From the NCBI GenBank assembly GCA_907163375.1, contig CAJQUW010001840.1, positions 186,001 to 250,000 of the forward strand: a stretch of 64,000 nt of DNA, given 5' to 3'. A program made the position numbers and the translations under genes. Positions within the stretch are counted from its first letter, which is position 1. Every line of letters starts with the position of its first letter. The stretch comes from Prostheceraeus crozeri. Its lineage: Eukaryota > Platyhelminthes > Polycladida > Euryleptidae. Under the pieces are notes generated by a model, which worked only from the letters and a program-made list of their open reading frames with translations, was not told the DNA's origin and ran no database searches. Shown here in pieces: positions 42,008 to 53,499 of the stretch.

Positions 42008-44552
42008 CCCTCTTCCGTCAACCTGGGGTCAAATTGATCCCACGAAACTTCAATAGTAGATCATAATGTCAAATAATACCTCTCTTATGGCCTGCCTGAT
42101 AAATAGCTTTCCCTGCAACAAATTTAGCACAAAAAGTTTTCTCTGTATACATTTGATTGAAAAGGAAATGTACAGTCTGAGGTTTCAGATGATACAACGT
42201 ATTTCGTCAACCTGGGGTCAACTCAACACTTCATTTCAGTAATTTATTTTATCAGCCATTCCCGCGGCAATTAGTGAATATAATCCACGGTTGAAATTTG
42301 TCAGTCAATCACACACAGTCTTTTTATAGCTCGATTGGTTTATTGTCCAGTCGGTTAGTGCATGTGTGCATATGAGAGTGCCATTGCAGTAATTTATTTT
42401 ATCGTTCGACGACCGATAAATAGGGTCTTAGTACGATAATGTTGGATAATGTCCGCTGATGGATATAAATCAAATGTCTGATGCACGCGCTTTGTAATTA
42501 CAATGGCTCGCAAAATGTACACAACGGAAGACGTAGCGCGACAAATAATGGATCGCGAAAGTGGATCTGATGTTTCTGATATTGAATTGACTGAGGATGA
42601 ATCAACTCCAATGACTTCCAATGACGAATCCAATGACTCCTCCGATGAAAGCGAAGACTCTGATAACGATCACCCTCCGCCTTTACATCAGCGAGTCAAC
42701 ATACCACATCAGCTACGAAGCAAAAATGGGCGAATATGGAGTACAAATCCGGAAAGGCCGACACAAGCTCGTGCTTCAAATGTACTTCGGCAACAAAGTG
42801 GGCTCAGTAGTGCGAGCGTCAGATCAGTTTATACTATCTTTGATAGTTTCAAGATATTTTTCACAAATGATATGATACTTCTAATTGTTCGAGAGACAAA
42901 CCGTAGAGGGCAATCTACAGCACGAAAATGGAATCAAACACATGAGAGAACCCATGGTTGGCGTGAGACTGATTCGTCTGAAATAGAGGCTATTATCGGT
43001 CTTCTGAATTTGGCAGGTATGTGGCGATCTTCAGGGGAATCTCTAGACGAACTATGTTCAGCGAAAGATGGTAGACCCGTATTCAGGGCCACAATGTCTC
43101 TTACGCGTTTCAAAGAGTTGTTGAGGTACTGTCGATTCGACAGTCAGGCAACTAGAGAGCAACGTATTTCACAAGACAAATTGGCGCCTATCCGTGACTT
43201 CTGGGTAATGTTTTTGGCCAATCTACAACCCGTTTATAAGCCAGGCAGTGACATAATAGTCGACGAGCAATTGATAGCGACACGATGGCGGTGCAGTTTC
43301 CGGCAGTACTTGCCCTCGAAGCCCGGAAAATACGGCATAAAGGTATTCTGGGCTTGTGATAGCGAAACGTCATTTCCTCTGAAAGGTGAAGTCTATCTTG
43401 GTAGGCAACCCAATGCACCAGTTGGGTCAAATGTAAAAGATCTTGTGAAACGATTAGTACAGCCCTGGATAAAGACAGGAAGAAATATAACAATGTATAA
43501 TTATTTTACATCGGTTGATTTAGCTCATGATTTGCTTGCCATGCGCACTACAATTGTTGGAACAATAAGAAAAAACCGTGCTGACATCCGAGAGAGATGC
43601 AAAGCAATCGCAGCAGGCCAGAGTATTCATCTATTTTTGGATTTGATCGTCAACTTAACCTCGTTAGTTATGTTCCAAAGAAAGGAAGGTCCGTCATATT
43701 GTTGTCTTCTATGCACCATGATGATTCTATCGATGAAGACGACAAATATAAACCTGTTATTATCCAACATTACAACAAAACCAAATCTGGCGTAGACGAT
43801 CTGGATCATTTGGCAAGGCTTTATACTAGTAAACGAAAAATAAAGCGTTGGCCAATGGTATTCTTTTTCAACATGATAGACTGTGGAGCAATTGCAGGTT
43901 ATATTACGTCGTACATGAAATTCCCAGATTGGAACAAAGGCAAATCTTATAAACGACGACTTTATCTGAAAGAACTGGGATTCTCCTTAGTTGAAAGGCA
44001 AATCAACAAACGTATTCAAAATCCTCAAGCTCTACACTCACAAGTAACTGTTGCCATGCGATCACTGGGTTGTCAGCTTCAAAATGAAACTTCAAATCCT
44101 CCAGCAACGGGAATGTTGACTCAAAGACGGAGATGCTTTTTCTGTCCCCGCTCGATTGACAAAAAGGTGAGCACACAGTGTTTCCGTTGCAAGCGTTCTT
44201 GTTGTAAAGATCATGGACTACTTTTGTGCAATGAATGTGTCTAAATCATGCAAATTTGTTTGTGAAATTGCGATGATTCTCTTAAATTCATTATGAAATT
44301 TGAATTTTTTGGAAATCTGGTGTTTTTATTTTCACTTCAGAGTGGGAGCATGCGAAAGATAGTAGGCCTACAGCTTGTATTATCAAATATCAATAATTTC
44401 TTACTGCATCTAAATGCATCTAAATTCTTAAAAATATGATTGATTTAATGACTATCGCATCTAAAAGCAATAAAAGCACAAATTTCTACCATGGGGTCAT
44501 TTTTCCCCCAGGTTGAAAAAATGTGATGTATTTTAAGGTTGACGTCACAGGG
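42008..44552 (+). mobile_element. piggyBac element with TIRs and TTAA duplication, inactive transposase
   Basis: This 2,545-bp element is flanked by TTAA (42004-42007 and 44553-44556). The left end CCCTCTTCCGTCAACCT matches the complemented right end CCCTGTGACGTCAACCT at 14 of 17 positions. The 17-mer CGTCAACCTGGGGTCAA occurs at 42016-42032 and again at 42205-42221. The right end has the related GGGGTCATTTTTCCCCC followed by AGGTTGA (44493-44516). Confidence 0.9.
42503..44244 (+). pseudogene. piggyBac transposase, one frameshift and a lost catalytic Asp
   Basis: This is an almost full-length transposase. An acidic N-terminus (about residues 20-55) is followed by the core with the first Asp in DIIVDEQL (about 43252-43275). 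The second-Asp motif reads ITMYNYFTS: the codon at 43496-43498 is TAT where the family has GAT. After GTIRKNRADIRERCKAIAAG a one-base shift near 43600-43625 moves the frame. The rest is open to 44244, with KTKSGVDDLDHL (third Asp), KRWPMVFFFNMIDCG and the C-terminal zinc domain CFFCPRSIDK and CFRCKRSCCKDHG ending in CNEC. Either lesion alone should abolish activity. The ends are well kept, so it could still be mobilised by a related enzyme. Confidence 0.88.
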
Positions 44553-44708
44553 TTAAGAGAATATGTGAACCAACTTATTCACTGAAGCGTGTGTGTAAGT
44601 TATGATAGAATGACCCGAAATTAATACCCAAAATAAAAGTCATCACAAGTTAGATATATTTTTATAAACTCGGGAAAAAATTTCAGGAATGTAAATGTCA
44701 CTTGCATT

Positions 44709-45758
44709 TCACATTTCGAAGTGCTCCCCATTAACATCTATGGCTTTCTGAACGCGAACACGGAAATTATTCATACTTCTCCGAATCATATCTTGAGGTA
44801 TTTACTGCAGCTCTTCTGCGATCCTGTGGCCTAAGGCATGGACACTGGGATACAAAAACCCTTCAGTTGGATAGAGCTGTTGGCGTAAGTAGGCCCACAA
44901 CCAGTAATCGCAGGGTGTTAGGTCGGGAGACCTTGCGGGCCATTCAATGGGGCCTCTCCGACCTATCCACCTTCCATCCAAATTTTCGTTTAAGAATTGA
45001 CGCACACGAAGAGAATAATGCGGAGGAGCTCCGTCTTGTTGAAACAATCGTGATCTTCCAATTCCATGCGAAAAATTTGGCAAAACCTTTTCCCGGAGCA
45101 CTTCAAGATATCTCTCTCCTGTCATTGTTTGTCGAGAAATGTCAAAACCAATGACACCATAATATCCGATGCAGGCCCACACGGTAAATGACGGCGTATG
45201 ACCTGGGTTTTCACACAGGACTTGGAGATTGTGGGTTCCCCAGTAGTGGACGTTGTGTTTATTGACCGCACTGTTGAGATGAAATACGCATTCATCTGAG
45301 AAACACAACTTGCGCGAAAAGGCTGGATCGTCGTTGAACCTCTGGTGCATTATTTGTGCAAATTGTTACCGCCTATCAGCGTCGCCGTCATACAAAAGCT
45401 GACAATAGAGTGGTTTGAACGGGTGGAATTTTTCTTCTTTCAGGATTCTGACGACCGAAGACTGAGACGTACCAACCTCATCAGCAATACCTCTTGTCGA
45501 TGCACGGGGATTCTCATTTACCAACGCCAAAACGTTCTCCTTGTTCTCTCCAACTGTTTCGGTGCTTCGGCGACCAGATCTGGACCTGTCATTCACACTT
45601 CCTGTCTCAAATAACCTTTTCTTCCACTTATGAATTGTGCTCCTTTCTGGCGCTTCTTTACCAAACTTATCCTCAAACAACCTGCGACTTTCTTCCGCGT
45701 TTTCATAAGTAATACACCAAGATACTAAATAAACCTTTTCTTCGATAGTGTAAGCCAT
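44709..45758 (-). pseudogene. mariner transposase of the DD41D type, two in-frame stops
   Basis: This is a 349-codon frame from ATG 45758 to TGA 44709, with no frameshift but two TAA codons: at 45366-45368, after DGDADRR, and at 44802-44804, after EELQ. The N-terminal helix-turn-helix region (MAYTIEEKVYLVSWCI, RRLFEDKFGKEAPERSTIHK) and second domain (STRGIADEVGTSQSSVVRIL) are intact. Catalytic motifs are CFSDECVFHLN, FQQDGAPPHYS and SPDLTPCDYWLWAYL. The last two Asp residues are separated by 41 residues, the hallmark of the rosa-type DD41D mariners. The tail IRRSMNNFRVRVQKAI with NGEHFE is family-typical. Only point stops separate it from an intact gene. Confidence 0.85.
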
Positions 45759-45778
45759 CTCATAAATTCAAATCCAAT

Positions 45779-45832
45779 AACTAAAACAAACAAATTATAT
45801 CAAATAACTAAAACAAACAAATTATATCAAAT
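45779..45832. repeat. Two-copy 27-bp tandem duplication upstream of the mariner gene
   Basis: Two exact copies of a 27-bp unit starting AACTAAAACAAACAAATT lie directly before the transposase start, in its 5' untranslated part. Confidence 0.85.
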
Positions 45833-46489
45833 AAATGATAATATAAATAATAATTAATTCAAACAATATAGCGTAACATAGAGTAATTTAGATAGAATAG
45901 AATAATGTTTTATGTTTTATAGAATATTGTTTAGATGCTGAAGCACGTTTATTCCTTGGCTTTATCTGCCGCAATCTCGATGGAAACTCGGGTCCACTAT
46001 TCTGACTCACCCCGTATTATACAAACACCATACCGTCTGATCTCGTTGAGGTGCACAACTAGCATAAAAAGTTGACTTTCTCGGGAAATTATTAGGTATC
46101 ACAATTTTATCTCGTTTCTGCCACGTCCTCGGATTCGGAAGTAGTTTTGATCAAATATTGCACTGTATGAATGCACCATCAGGACTCCAAAAATCAAGAA
46201 GTCTTAATTAAATCACACCTAGCATTAATTTGTCAGTTTCATTATTTATCATGATATTTGATTTCGTGATTAATTTCCGATTCTGTCCTCAGAAATGTAG
46301 TAGCAAACATGTATTTAATTTGACGCATGTATGCCGATCTCTTTCATTCTTCTATTTACCTTTCTTTATGAAGCGATTGTGTAAGCGGCTACGAATGCAC
46401 TGATGCCCACTAAGTGTGTTACGGGAATGGTAAAACAAAGAGACGATCGCATGTTTCAATCCGTTTAGAGAAAGCAGGAAGTTTGAGTG

Positions 46490-46640
46490 GATTGAATTGG
46501 CAGCTGCCTGATGAATTACCCCCATCCGACCAACGACCTGATCTAGTGTTGATCGACGCGATAGGGAAGGGAGTGATATCAGTAGAATAATTGAATATTG
46601 ATGAGTTGGATCCTCAGTTGGAAAATGGGAACAGACTCGA
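46490..46640 (+). pseudogene. Possible LINE C-terminal nuclease-like remnant, part 1
   Basis: One plus-strand frame reads WQLPDELPPSDQRPDLVLID then AIGKGVISVE before a stop. The RPDLVL...VE pattern resembles a restriction-fold-like segment found near the C-terminus of some invertebrate retroelement proteins. Only this short block is recognisable and the call is tentative. Confidence 0.35.
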
Positions 46641-46705
46641 ACAGCTGCGATTTCATCATCCAATCATCAGCAGGTCTAGTTCACATCTCTCAATATTACA
46701 TCTTA

Positions 46706-48155
46706 AGGTGGGATGCACATCTCATAATTAGGAGTTAATCAATGGTTTAATCCAAAGTCAAATCAACTTCGTATGCATATGTCAAAATTAGATTTTTGAC
46801 AATCGATTAGTTTAACAACGATCACCGGATAATTTTTCTTCCTAACAATCGATTTGATTGGCTCTTCCTAGACCTAGTTAAATTTGCATGCACATCAACG
46901 TTGACTGTTACTTAACATTCTCTTTGACATCGTCAACTGCTGTGAAAGTTAGTCATTGATTTTCGCGAATTTGCTTCGGTGATGGATGATATTTATGACC
47001 CATATTTCCACTACTAACACGATGGAAATTGACGATGATGACTTCAAGTCTCGCTACAGATTTTCGAAAGTGTTTTTCATTACTCAGTGTTTTGAGCACA
47101 TTTATCATTTTTTACTCAGTCATTTGAACGACTGATATGACCGAAGCTCTGAGTTCGATGGTTTTTTAAAATTATATGCTGGCCTACGATTCGATGCAAC
47201 GGGAACAACCTACAAACTGCAAGCGGCGATTTAATTGGTACTCATCAATCGACAAGGTCACATGAGCACTCACTGTATTCAGAATTAATATGACCAGTTG
47301 CATCACCGATACCATTATTTTCTTTTGCTTTTGAAGCTTTCAATTCATCGATCATCAACTTCATGAACGGACCTGGCTGATCGCTATCGCAGTCAAAATC
47401 TAGTGGCTGTGTTTGCTGTGAAATTAGCGATGATATTTGGGCTGTTGCATCAGTGATAGATGGTGGCGGCGGCTCTCTTCCCGTTTTGAATGATTCCCGT
47501 TTTTGATTGATTTTTGGTTGAATTTTGTTAAAGAAATACGCTTCAGAAACTCTGGTTCTCAGGGCATTACTGGTGCTTTGCTTGTCAATAATTTCAGTCT
47601 GAATTATAACCTGGTGTTGTTACAATCAGCGTGATTATCACGTATGTGGTCTGACAGAGCACTTTTGTTATCTTTCTTAGTGATACTGGATCGATGTTCG
47701 TTATAGTGGACGTGAAAAGGACAGTTGGTAGATCCTATGTACATCTGATCACGTAACTTACAAGTGAACTTATAAACCACATCTACTTTTGCAGTTGATG
47801 AGCTTGAAGCTTGAAACGTTGGGTAGTGTGATTTCATTTACTTATTTCTGCTGGAAATAAAAATAGTAGTGACGAACTGATCTTCTGACAATCAACAATT
47901 GAAAAACTGTCTCCCTGATGCAGCCATCAACATGATATGATCTCTTTGATAGTGAGCAAGGGGAATATTCGCTATTCTGATTGGTTGTTTCTTTTTCTGT
48001 CATCAGCGCATGCTGAACAAAGCGTTTGTTAATTTGAAGCATGAGCATACGACTAACATTTGATCAGGAGTTAAATTTAATCTTCGATTAATTAATTAAT
48101 GTTGATCAACTTACTAATCGTTGATTACTTAGCATGAAGATGTGTATTCTACCCT
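46706..48155. mobile_element. Candidate DNA element with weak TIRs and TA flanks
   Basis: The left end AGGTGGGATGCACATCTCAT and the complemented right end AGGGTAGAATACACATCTTC are diverged inverse matches, and further inside both carry AATCAA-G-TT type words. TA lies outside both ends (46704-46705 and 48156-48157). No transposase is visible. A Penelope-like fragment lies inside. Confidence 0.45.
47604..47837 (-). pseudogene. Penelope-like GIY-YIG fragment
   Basis: The 77-residue minus-strand frame reads AKVDVVYKFTCKLRDQMYIG then STNCPFHVHYNEH and SALSDHIRDNHADCNN, which fits the GIY-YIG endonuclease region of a Penelope-like element (VVYKFTC, MYIGST, SALSDHI). It is a different family from those at 31204 and 37380. 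No reverse-transcriptase part is attached. Confidence 0.7.
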
Positions 48156-48309
48156 TAGTCTCTTCGATTAAAATTGCACTTGCAAAAAGCAGCATTTATT
48201 AGACTAATTATTACAGGCGCAGAAGCTTAGGCGGTCTGTGGGCAGTGAATATAAAGTAGTATTTGTATTTTATAACTACCCATCGAAATACCACATTATG
48301 TGCGAGTTG

Positions 48310-48606
48310 CATATCTCAAGAGAATGATTATGGGCGAACTAACTGTTCCTCAGGAACAGAAAGTTAGGGATGCCCATGTAAGGAAAACTGCCAAATAGGA
48401 ACTAACCGAAAGGATTCAGAAACAGGGTGGAAATGTGAGTACATGCTCAAAAGGAATGCGATGCCGCAGTTTCGTTCGAAGTTTTCTTGTCAACGCCGAT
48501 GTCAATAGCGCGTGAAGATCTCCTTCAAGAGGCGGAAGACGCTTGTGCTAAGGAATTAGACACAATGAACTGCTGCGGACCTACCATACTGAGCCTAATG
48601 AATTGA
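48310..48606 (+). pseudogene. Possible LINE C-terminal nuclease-like remnant, part 2
   Basis: This reads GELTVPQEQKVRDAHVRKTA then a stop, ELTERIQKQGGNV, and in nearby frames GMRCRSFVRS and REDLLQEAEDACAKELD. The ELTVP...R.AK...L pattern is the continuation expected after RPDLVL...VE at 46490-46640. The two pieces may be halves of one retroelement relic on either side of the 46706-48155 element, although spare sequence lies on both sides. Confidence 0.4.
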
Positions 48607-48703
48607 AATCTCGATGACGGAAGGCGTTCAGCTGATGACCTGGGTCCTTTTGGATACAGCACTTGTTGTTTCACATAACTTAGACTGCAACAAATCATGA
48701 GTA

Positions 48704-50061
48704 CACTGTAAATGCCTCGCCACCAAAGTCGCCACTAACTCACCACGAAACATTGGCAACAAAAGTGAACACCAGGAAGTACGAGTAGCCAACACTCGCC
48801 ACGAACTAATGCGGCTGTTAAACATTATCATGCCACGCCCTATTGTTGCCAATTGCAGGCGAATTCGTGGCGAGTGTGGCCGTGAGTTCATGCAATTCCT
48901 GCATGCCTATTGGCTCGCTTCACCGCAAAATGCATGGCCACGTACAATTTCGCATGTGAGACTGCACTACTGATTTCACTACATAAGTAGACTACGGATA
49001 CCGAATTTTTTGCTATTGGAAAGGATTCACTAAATTGCTTCCCCTATAATTATTAACTAGCATTCCCACCTGATCAATTAATTTTTGTCTATTCCGAGGT
49101 ATGTAATCATCAATGATGTTTTTATCATTGATACTTGAGAGACGAGGACTAAAATAAGCGGTTACAGAGAGACCATCAGGAGAAAATAGAAAGCAAATTT
49201 ATTAGTACACAAAATTATATTTTCATTGTAAAGGTTTCATATAATTCCAAATGAAAAATCTGAAAAATGCATGAAAGCAATTGTCTCATTCCAAACCATG
49301 AAAAGCTTCAGAAGGAGAACTAGTATACATGAAGTAATTGATATAGATCAAAAAATCCGACTACATCAACTTTTACATTATATCATCCACAATTTAATAT
49401 GTTTATCATCACTGATTTTCTTACCTGACCATGTGATTCATACAATTGTTTTCAAGATACCCTTTAGCGTAAGAAAGATACACATGTCTCCCGAATGTAT
49501 TCTATTCACATATAGAACAGCGAAACATTCTACATTGAATCTAAAATGTCTTCCATTCAATTAGCTCAAAAACATATTCATCAAAACAAATATGTGCATG
49601 TCTAAAACGGTGCAAATTATCTTCCTAATTGACATTAAGCTGAACAATCTACTCACCGGACTCCTCAGAAATATTGAAAGATTTTTTTGGTTAATTTCTC
49701 GCTAATTTCAGTCGATTGTTTCAATTCGTGGTCAGTGTTGTCGAGTTGGTGGCGACACTGGGGAAGAAATTTCATCACATTCACATCGACATTTAAACAA
49801 AATATTGAAAATCCTAGAATATCGAGGGATATTCACCGAAATCCCATAAAACTATGCTAATCTGCTTCTAGCAAGCAGCATGTCGATGTTGTAGAATATT
49901 TTAAGTGATTATCTCAATGATTGAAGCGGTCCCTCATCTTCGGCGGATTTTCGTGGCGGCCAGTGGCGACTAGTGGCGACAAATTTCCTGCCACGAGTCG
50001 GCAACAATTATTCGTTTCGTGGCGAGTTCGTGGCAGCTTTCGTGGCGAGGAGTTTACAGTG
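48704..50061. mobile_element. Non-autonomous element with CACTGTAAA ends and GTGGCGA iterons
   Basis: This 1,358-bp element has TA on both sides (48702-48703 and 50062-50063). The left end reads CACTGTAAATGCCTCGCC and the complemented right end reads CACTGTAAACTCCTCGCC. The match continues through several CGCCAC words for about 50 bp. The left 180 bp and right 330 bp contain many copies of CGCCACNAA or its inverse GTGGCGA. No transposase is seen; the short frame at 49271-49564 is not recognisable. Confidence 0.75.
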
Positions 50062-50063
50062 TA

Positions 50064-53000
50064 CAAGCAGACGCCATGGCATCAACTTCAGAATGTTCAT
50101 GAAGCGTTTCCAACGACTTAGAGCAGGTATAGTCTAATTCGTCGGAAACACTATAGCTACAGGAAGGTTGGGCAAAAACTTCGGTTGGGTTTGATGATCT
50201 CCAAATTTTTCCAAAATTTTGGGTTAAAAAACAAGACAAGCATAATGTTACCCAAGACCAACTTCAATGTTGGCTGCAACATGCGTGATTCCTATATGAC
50301 ATCAATCTGAACATCGAAATAGTTTACGGACAATCGTTATTACAACAACATGCTGAAAGCGATGTCACACAACCAAGTTTGTGAAAGAGTATAAAAAGTT
50401 CATGTTCAAAAGCTTGATTTGAAGCCATTTTTGAAAACAATCTTTTGCAGCAATCTATACGCAAAGCATATATTTAAACTTATGTACAAAATCGTGGTTT
50501 AAAGCGGAACTAAATACCTACATCGTTAATGCTGTCATTTTTGTCCTTCTAATAAACCAGCTTTTCTATTGACATAAGAACTAACCTTGACCATGAAACT
50601 ATCCCTAACATTTCATTATCCATCAAAATGCAACATGCGCAATGTGAATTAAGTTGTGAGCATTATTGCGTGAATGTACAATTAGTAGCTATCAAATCCA
50701 TCACACACCAGTCAGGGACACAGTGAAAGCGGGGAATATGATATTAATGCAATATAGGCTTCGATGAACAATTGAAGGGGTCGGACGTATAAGGGGATAA
50801 GCCGCATTTTTTCAAAAACAGAGATATTTTACTCGATGTTATGATAGGTCTGGATGCTTCTTTTGACTGAGTTAGACAATGATTGGAGGTTTTCTTGTAT
50901 GGTTTCCAGAATGTGCATAAGGGATAAGCTACTATCTGCACTTTCTAGTACAAGGTCCAAAGTAAGAAATGGACAATCGCTTCGTTGCACAATGGTCAAG
51001 TGCAACCTAGTGAAAGAGAAAAAGTTCAACAGCATTTCCCTTTTAACAGGCCACACACTCATTCATGTGATTGAGACTTCAGCCACATAGAAAAATCAAG
51101 CCGAAGAAGAGAACATGCGTATTGATTGCTTTTCGGAATGGGCCACAAAGATCTCATCCGTCAATAGGTTTCAAGGACAGATGTTGATACAAGATTTTAT
51201 TAAGATTTCCGACCTTCTAATGAAGCGAGCATGGGTTTTTAAAGCACAGGCTGTCCGATTTGACAATGAAAATTACGGAAAGATGTCGCTTAAGGTCTCT
51301 AAAGATGTTGCTTCAAAATACGTAATGTGGACTAAAATAGGACAGTTTTTACAAAGATAGGAAAAATTCAGATCAAATTAATCAAAATTTCAAGGCTGAT
51401 TTTAATCTCTAATCTCAATCCATAGAGCAGGTATATTAGGTAGAGTGGTAACTCCGCAATTTTATTAAATCCCTAATGCGTATACACTTTCGAATTTATT
51501 AAATGAACTCGAGGGGGGATAGTTGGTAATTGTTACCACCCTAGTCGCCCGTCCATGGATATTTATGGATGATTTCATGCATGTATCAGAAATTAATCAT
51601 GCATGGGAATGCATGAATCATGCATGAATATTATCCATGATTTATCCATTAAGTATCAATGATTTATCAATGTGACATTTGATGTTGCTCAAAAAATCAT
51701 GCATGATTTTACGATGCACTTGATGAAGTTGACCATGGTCCCCAGGAAGGTGGAATGCGCTTTCAAACAGCACGATCGATACAGAATTGAATTCTCCAAC
51801 TGAGTGTGGAATAGACCAGTTCGTGTTAGAAATATGCAATGATTCATTGCACAGCTAGTTGCCGACTGGGGTGCTTGTAATCACAAATGAATTCTTCACA
51901 TATATTTCTATTCAATTCATTTCTGGATCGATCATGCGGTTCAAAAAATGAATTTCACCAACCTGACGCGCCATTACGTTTTCATCAATTGCATGGTAAA
52001 TCATATCTGATTTGCATGCTAGAACTACCTGAAATTCACATATTAAGGAAATAATACATACCTCATTATGGCATGAGTTTACATCTATAACAAAAAAACA
52101 ATAAAACCAGTATAAACATAGAGGCTAAAAAACATCACGAAAAAAGTTCACTTCAAATAACGAACTAGTTCGCTAGTCTTTCTCTTTACAAACATTGAGA
52201 TTCTTCTGAAATTGGATAATAAAAGCTAAATTAAGTTGCATAAAAGAAAAACAGAACAAACCTTCAAAAGAGTCAATTCAAAAAATTAAAATTAAATTGT
52301 TTTACATACTTTTATCCCAGGCACAGCCGCAGCAGCCAATTCAAATTTCTGGGGTTTACTCTAACAAAATTTATAACTTAATTAAAAAAAGAATTATATT
52401 CAGTATCCAACAGAAAAATTACATCTAATTCGCCTTTAAGAGACCGGTTAGCTGGCCTCTAGGATTCCATGAACAGGAATTACACACGGAAATGATAGAT
52501 ACGCTAAGACACATGCGTGTATTATGAAGTTGATATGATCTCACTGTATAATCCATGCTATACCGGGTCTAATATATATGAAATGCAATACATTCATAGA
52601 CGACAAATTCACGAAGCATTCACGATAATCATGGTGACATAACGTTAGGACATTGCAAGACTTGAAAAATGCATATACACGATTGATGTAATGATTTTTA
52701 GTAAGTCATCGGTATAATTTGGCATCATAAACAGCCAGTGACACTTCAAGGGGCCATATATGTATAGTAATAAAACGATAACCACGTTTGATGTCGAACA
52801 TTCTGACACACAAGTATGACATGCATAAACTCAATGGATTCCAAAAACAAAAAGATTATTTCACAGTATTCATCCCATACAATTCGCACGAAATATTGAA
52901 AGATCAACCATAGATAATCAATCCAATTGCACACATTGACGCAGTGATCAGCAGCGAGTACCGAAAGTTATAGAGGACAAAGGAAGTAAAGCATCAAATG

Positions 53001-53350
53001 TGGAGATCACCACGAGCATTAACCACCTGCAAAGAAACAAAAATTACATGTTATTTTAAAACCATTGAGGGGCTGTTTGCAATTGACGTCAAATAGGAGG
53101 GGGAGGGGCTTACTCAAAATTGACATTTGATGGTTGACTTTTACTGATTAAGTCACCTTTTATGAATACATGATAGCAACTGTATACCAGATTTTCCAAA
53201 AATTCACACTGTCTTCCTTCAAATTTCGGGACACGCGTGGATCATTAGACAGATTCTTTATTGATTTAAGATGACCAAATTGTAGCTGAATACAATCTCA
53301 TTTTCAAATAATCATTTAATTGTTCCGCATAAACAGCCTACTGTTTAAAA
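50064..53350. other. Long non-coding stretch
   Basis: I cannot support a gene in about 3.3 kb. Small frames at 50829-51062 (-) and 51115-51360 (+) have no recognisable domain. A patch at 51572-51710 is dense in ATGCATGA, ATTTATCCAT and related words. Confidence 0.5.
51572..51710. repeat. Cluster of CATGCATGA words
   Basis: TCATGCATG-type words recur about six times in 140 bp with TTTATCCAT and TTTATCAAT runs between them. This is low complexity with local palindromes, not a regular tandem array. Confidence 0.55.
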
Positions 53351-53497
53351 AATCGAAAATAGCCGATGCTGTTTGTGTTGAAAATATATTCTCAAATTTT
53401 CGTCGTCCCCTGACGCGGTCTGAGACATATATATTTTTTTTTTGGGAATTTTTTAAGTTTGGGAATATATTTTCAACAGCATCGGAAATTTTCGATT
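53351..53497. repeat. Inverted repeat, about 42-bp arms
   Basis: The left arm AATCGAAAATAGCCGATGCT with GTTGAAAATATATTC (53351-53395) matches the right arm (53457-53497) in inverse orientation, apart from a 4-bp insertion and a few mismatches. The spacer is about 60 bp. Likely a foldback/MITE-type repeat. Confidence 0.75.
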
Positions 53498-53499
53498 AC

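Larger units (their letters stand above)
44590..46014 (-). mobile_element. DD41D (rosa-like) mariner element
   Basis: The right end, complemented from about 46014, reads GGGGTGAGTCAGAATAGTGG then ACCCGAGTT. The left end, from about 44590, reads GTGTAAGTTATGATAGAATG then ACCCGAAATT, a diverged inverted match. TA follows the right end at 46015-46016, while the left border is less sharp. It contains one transposase gene in minus orientation. The element starts about 35 bp after the end of the third piggyBac element. Confidence 0.65.

Noticed and set aside
43600-43625. Programmed frameshift in the piggyBac transposase
   Set aside because: No slippery sequence is evident and the catalytic Asp is already lost nearby.
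50829-51360. Small frames on both strands
   Set aside because: They have no recognisable motif, no splice or start context and composition like the surroundings.
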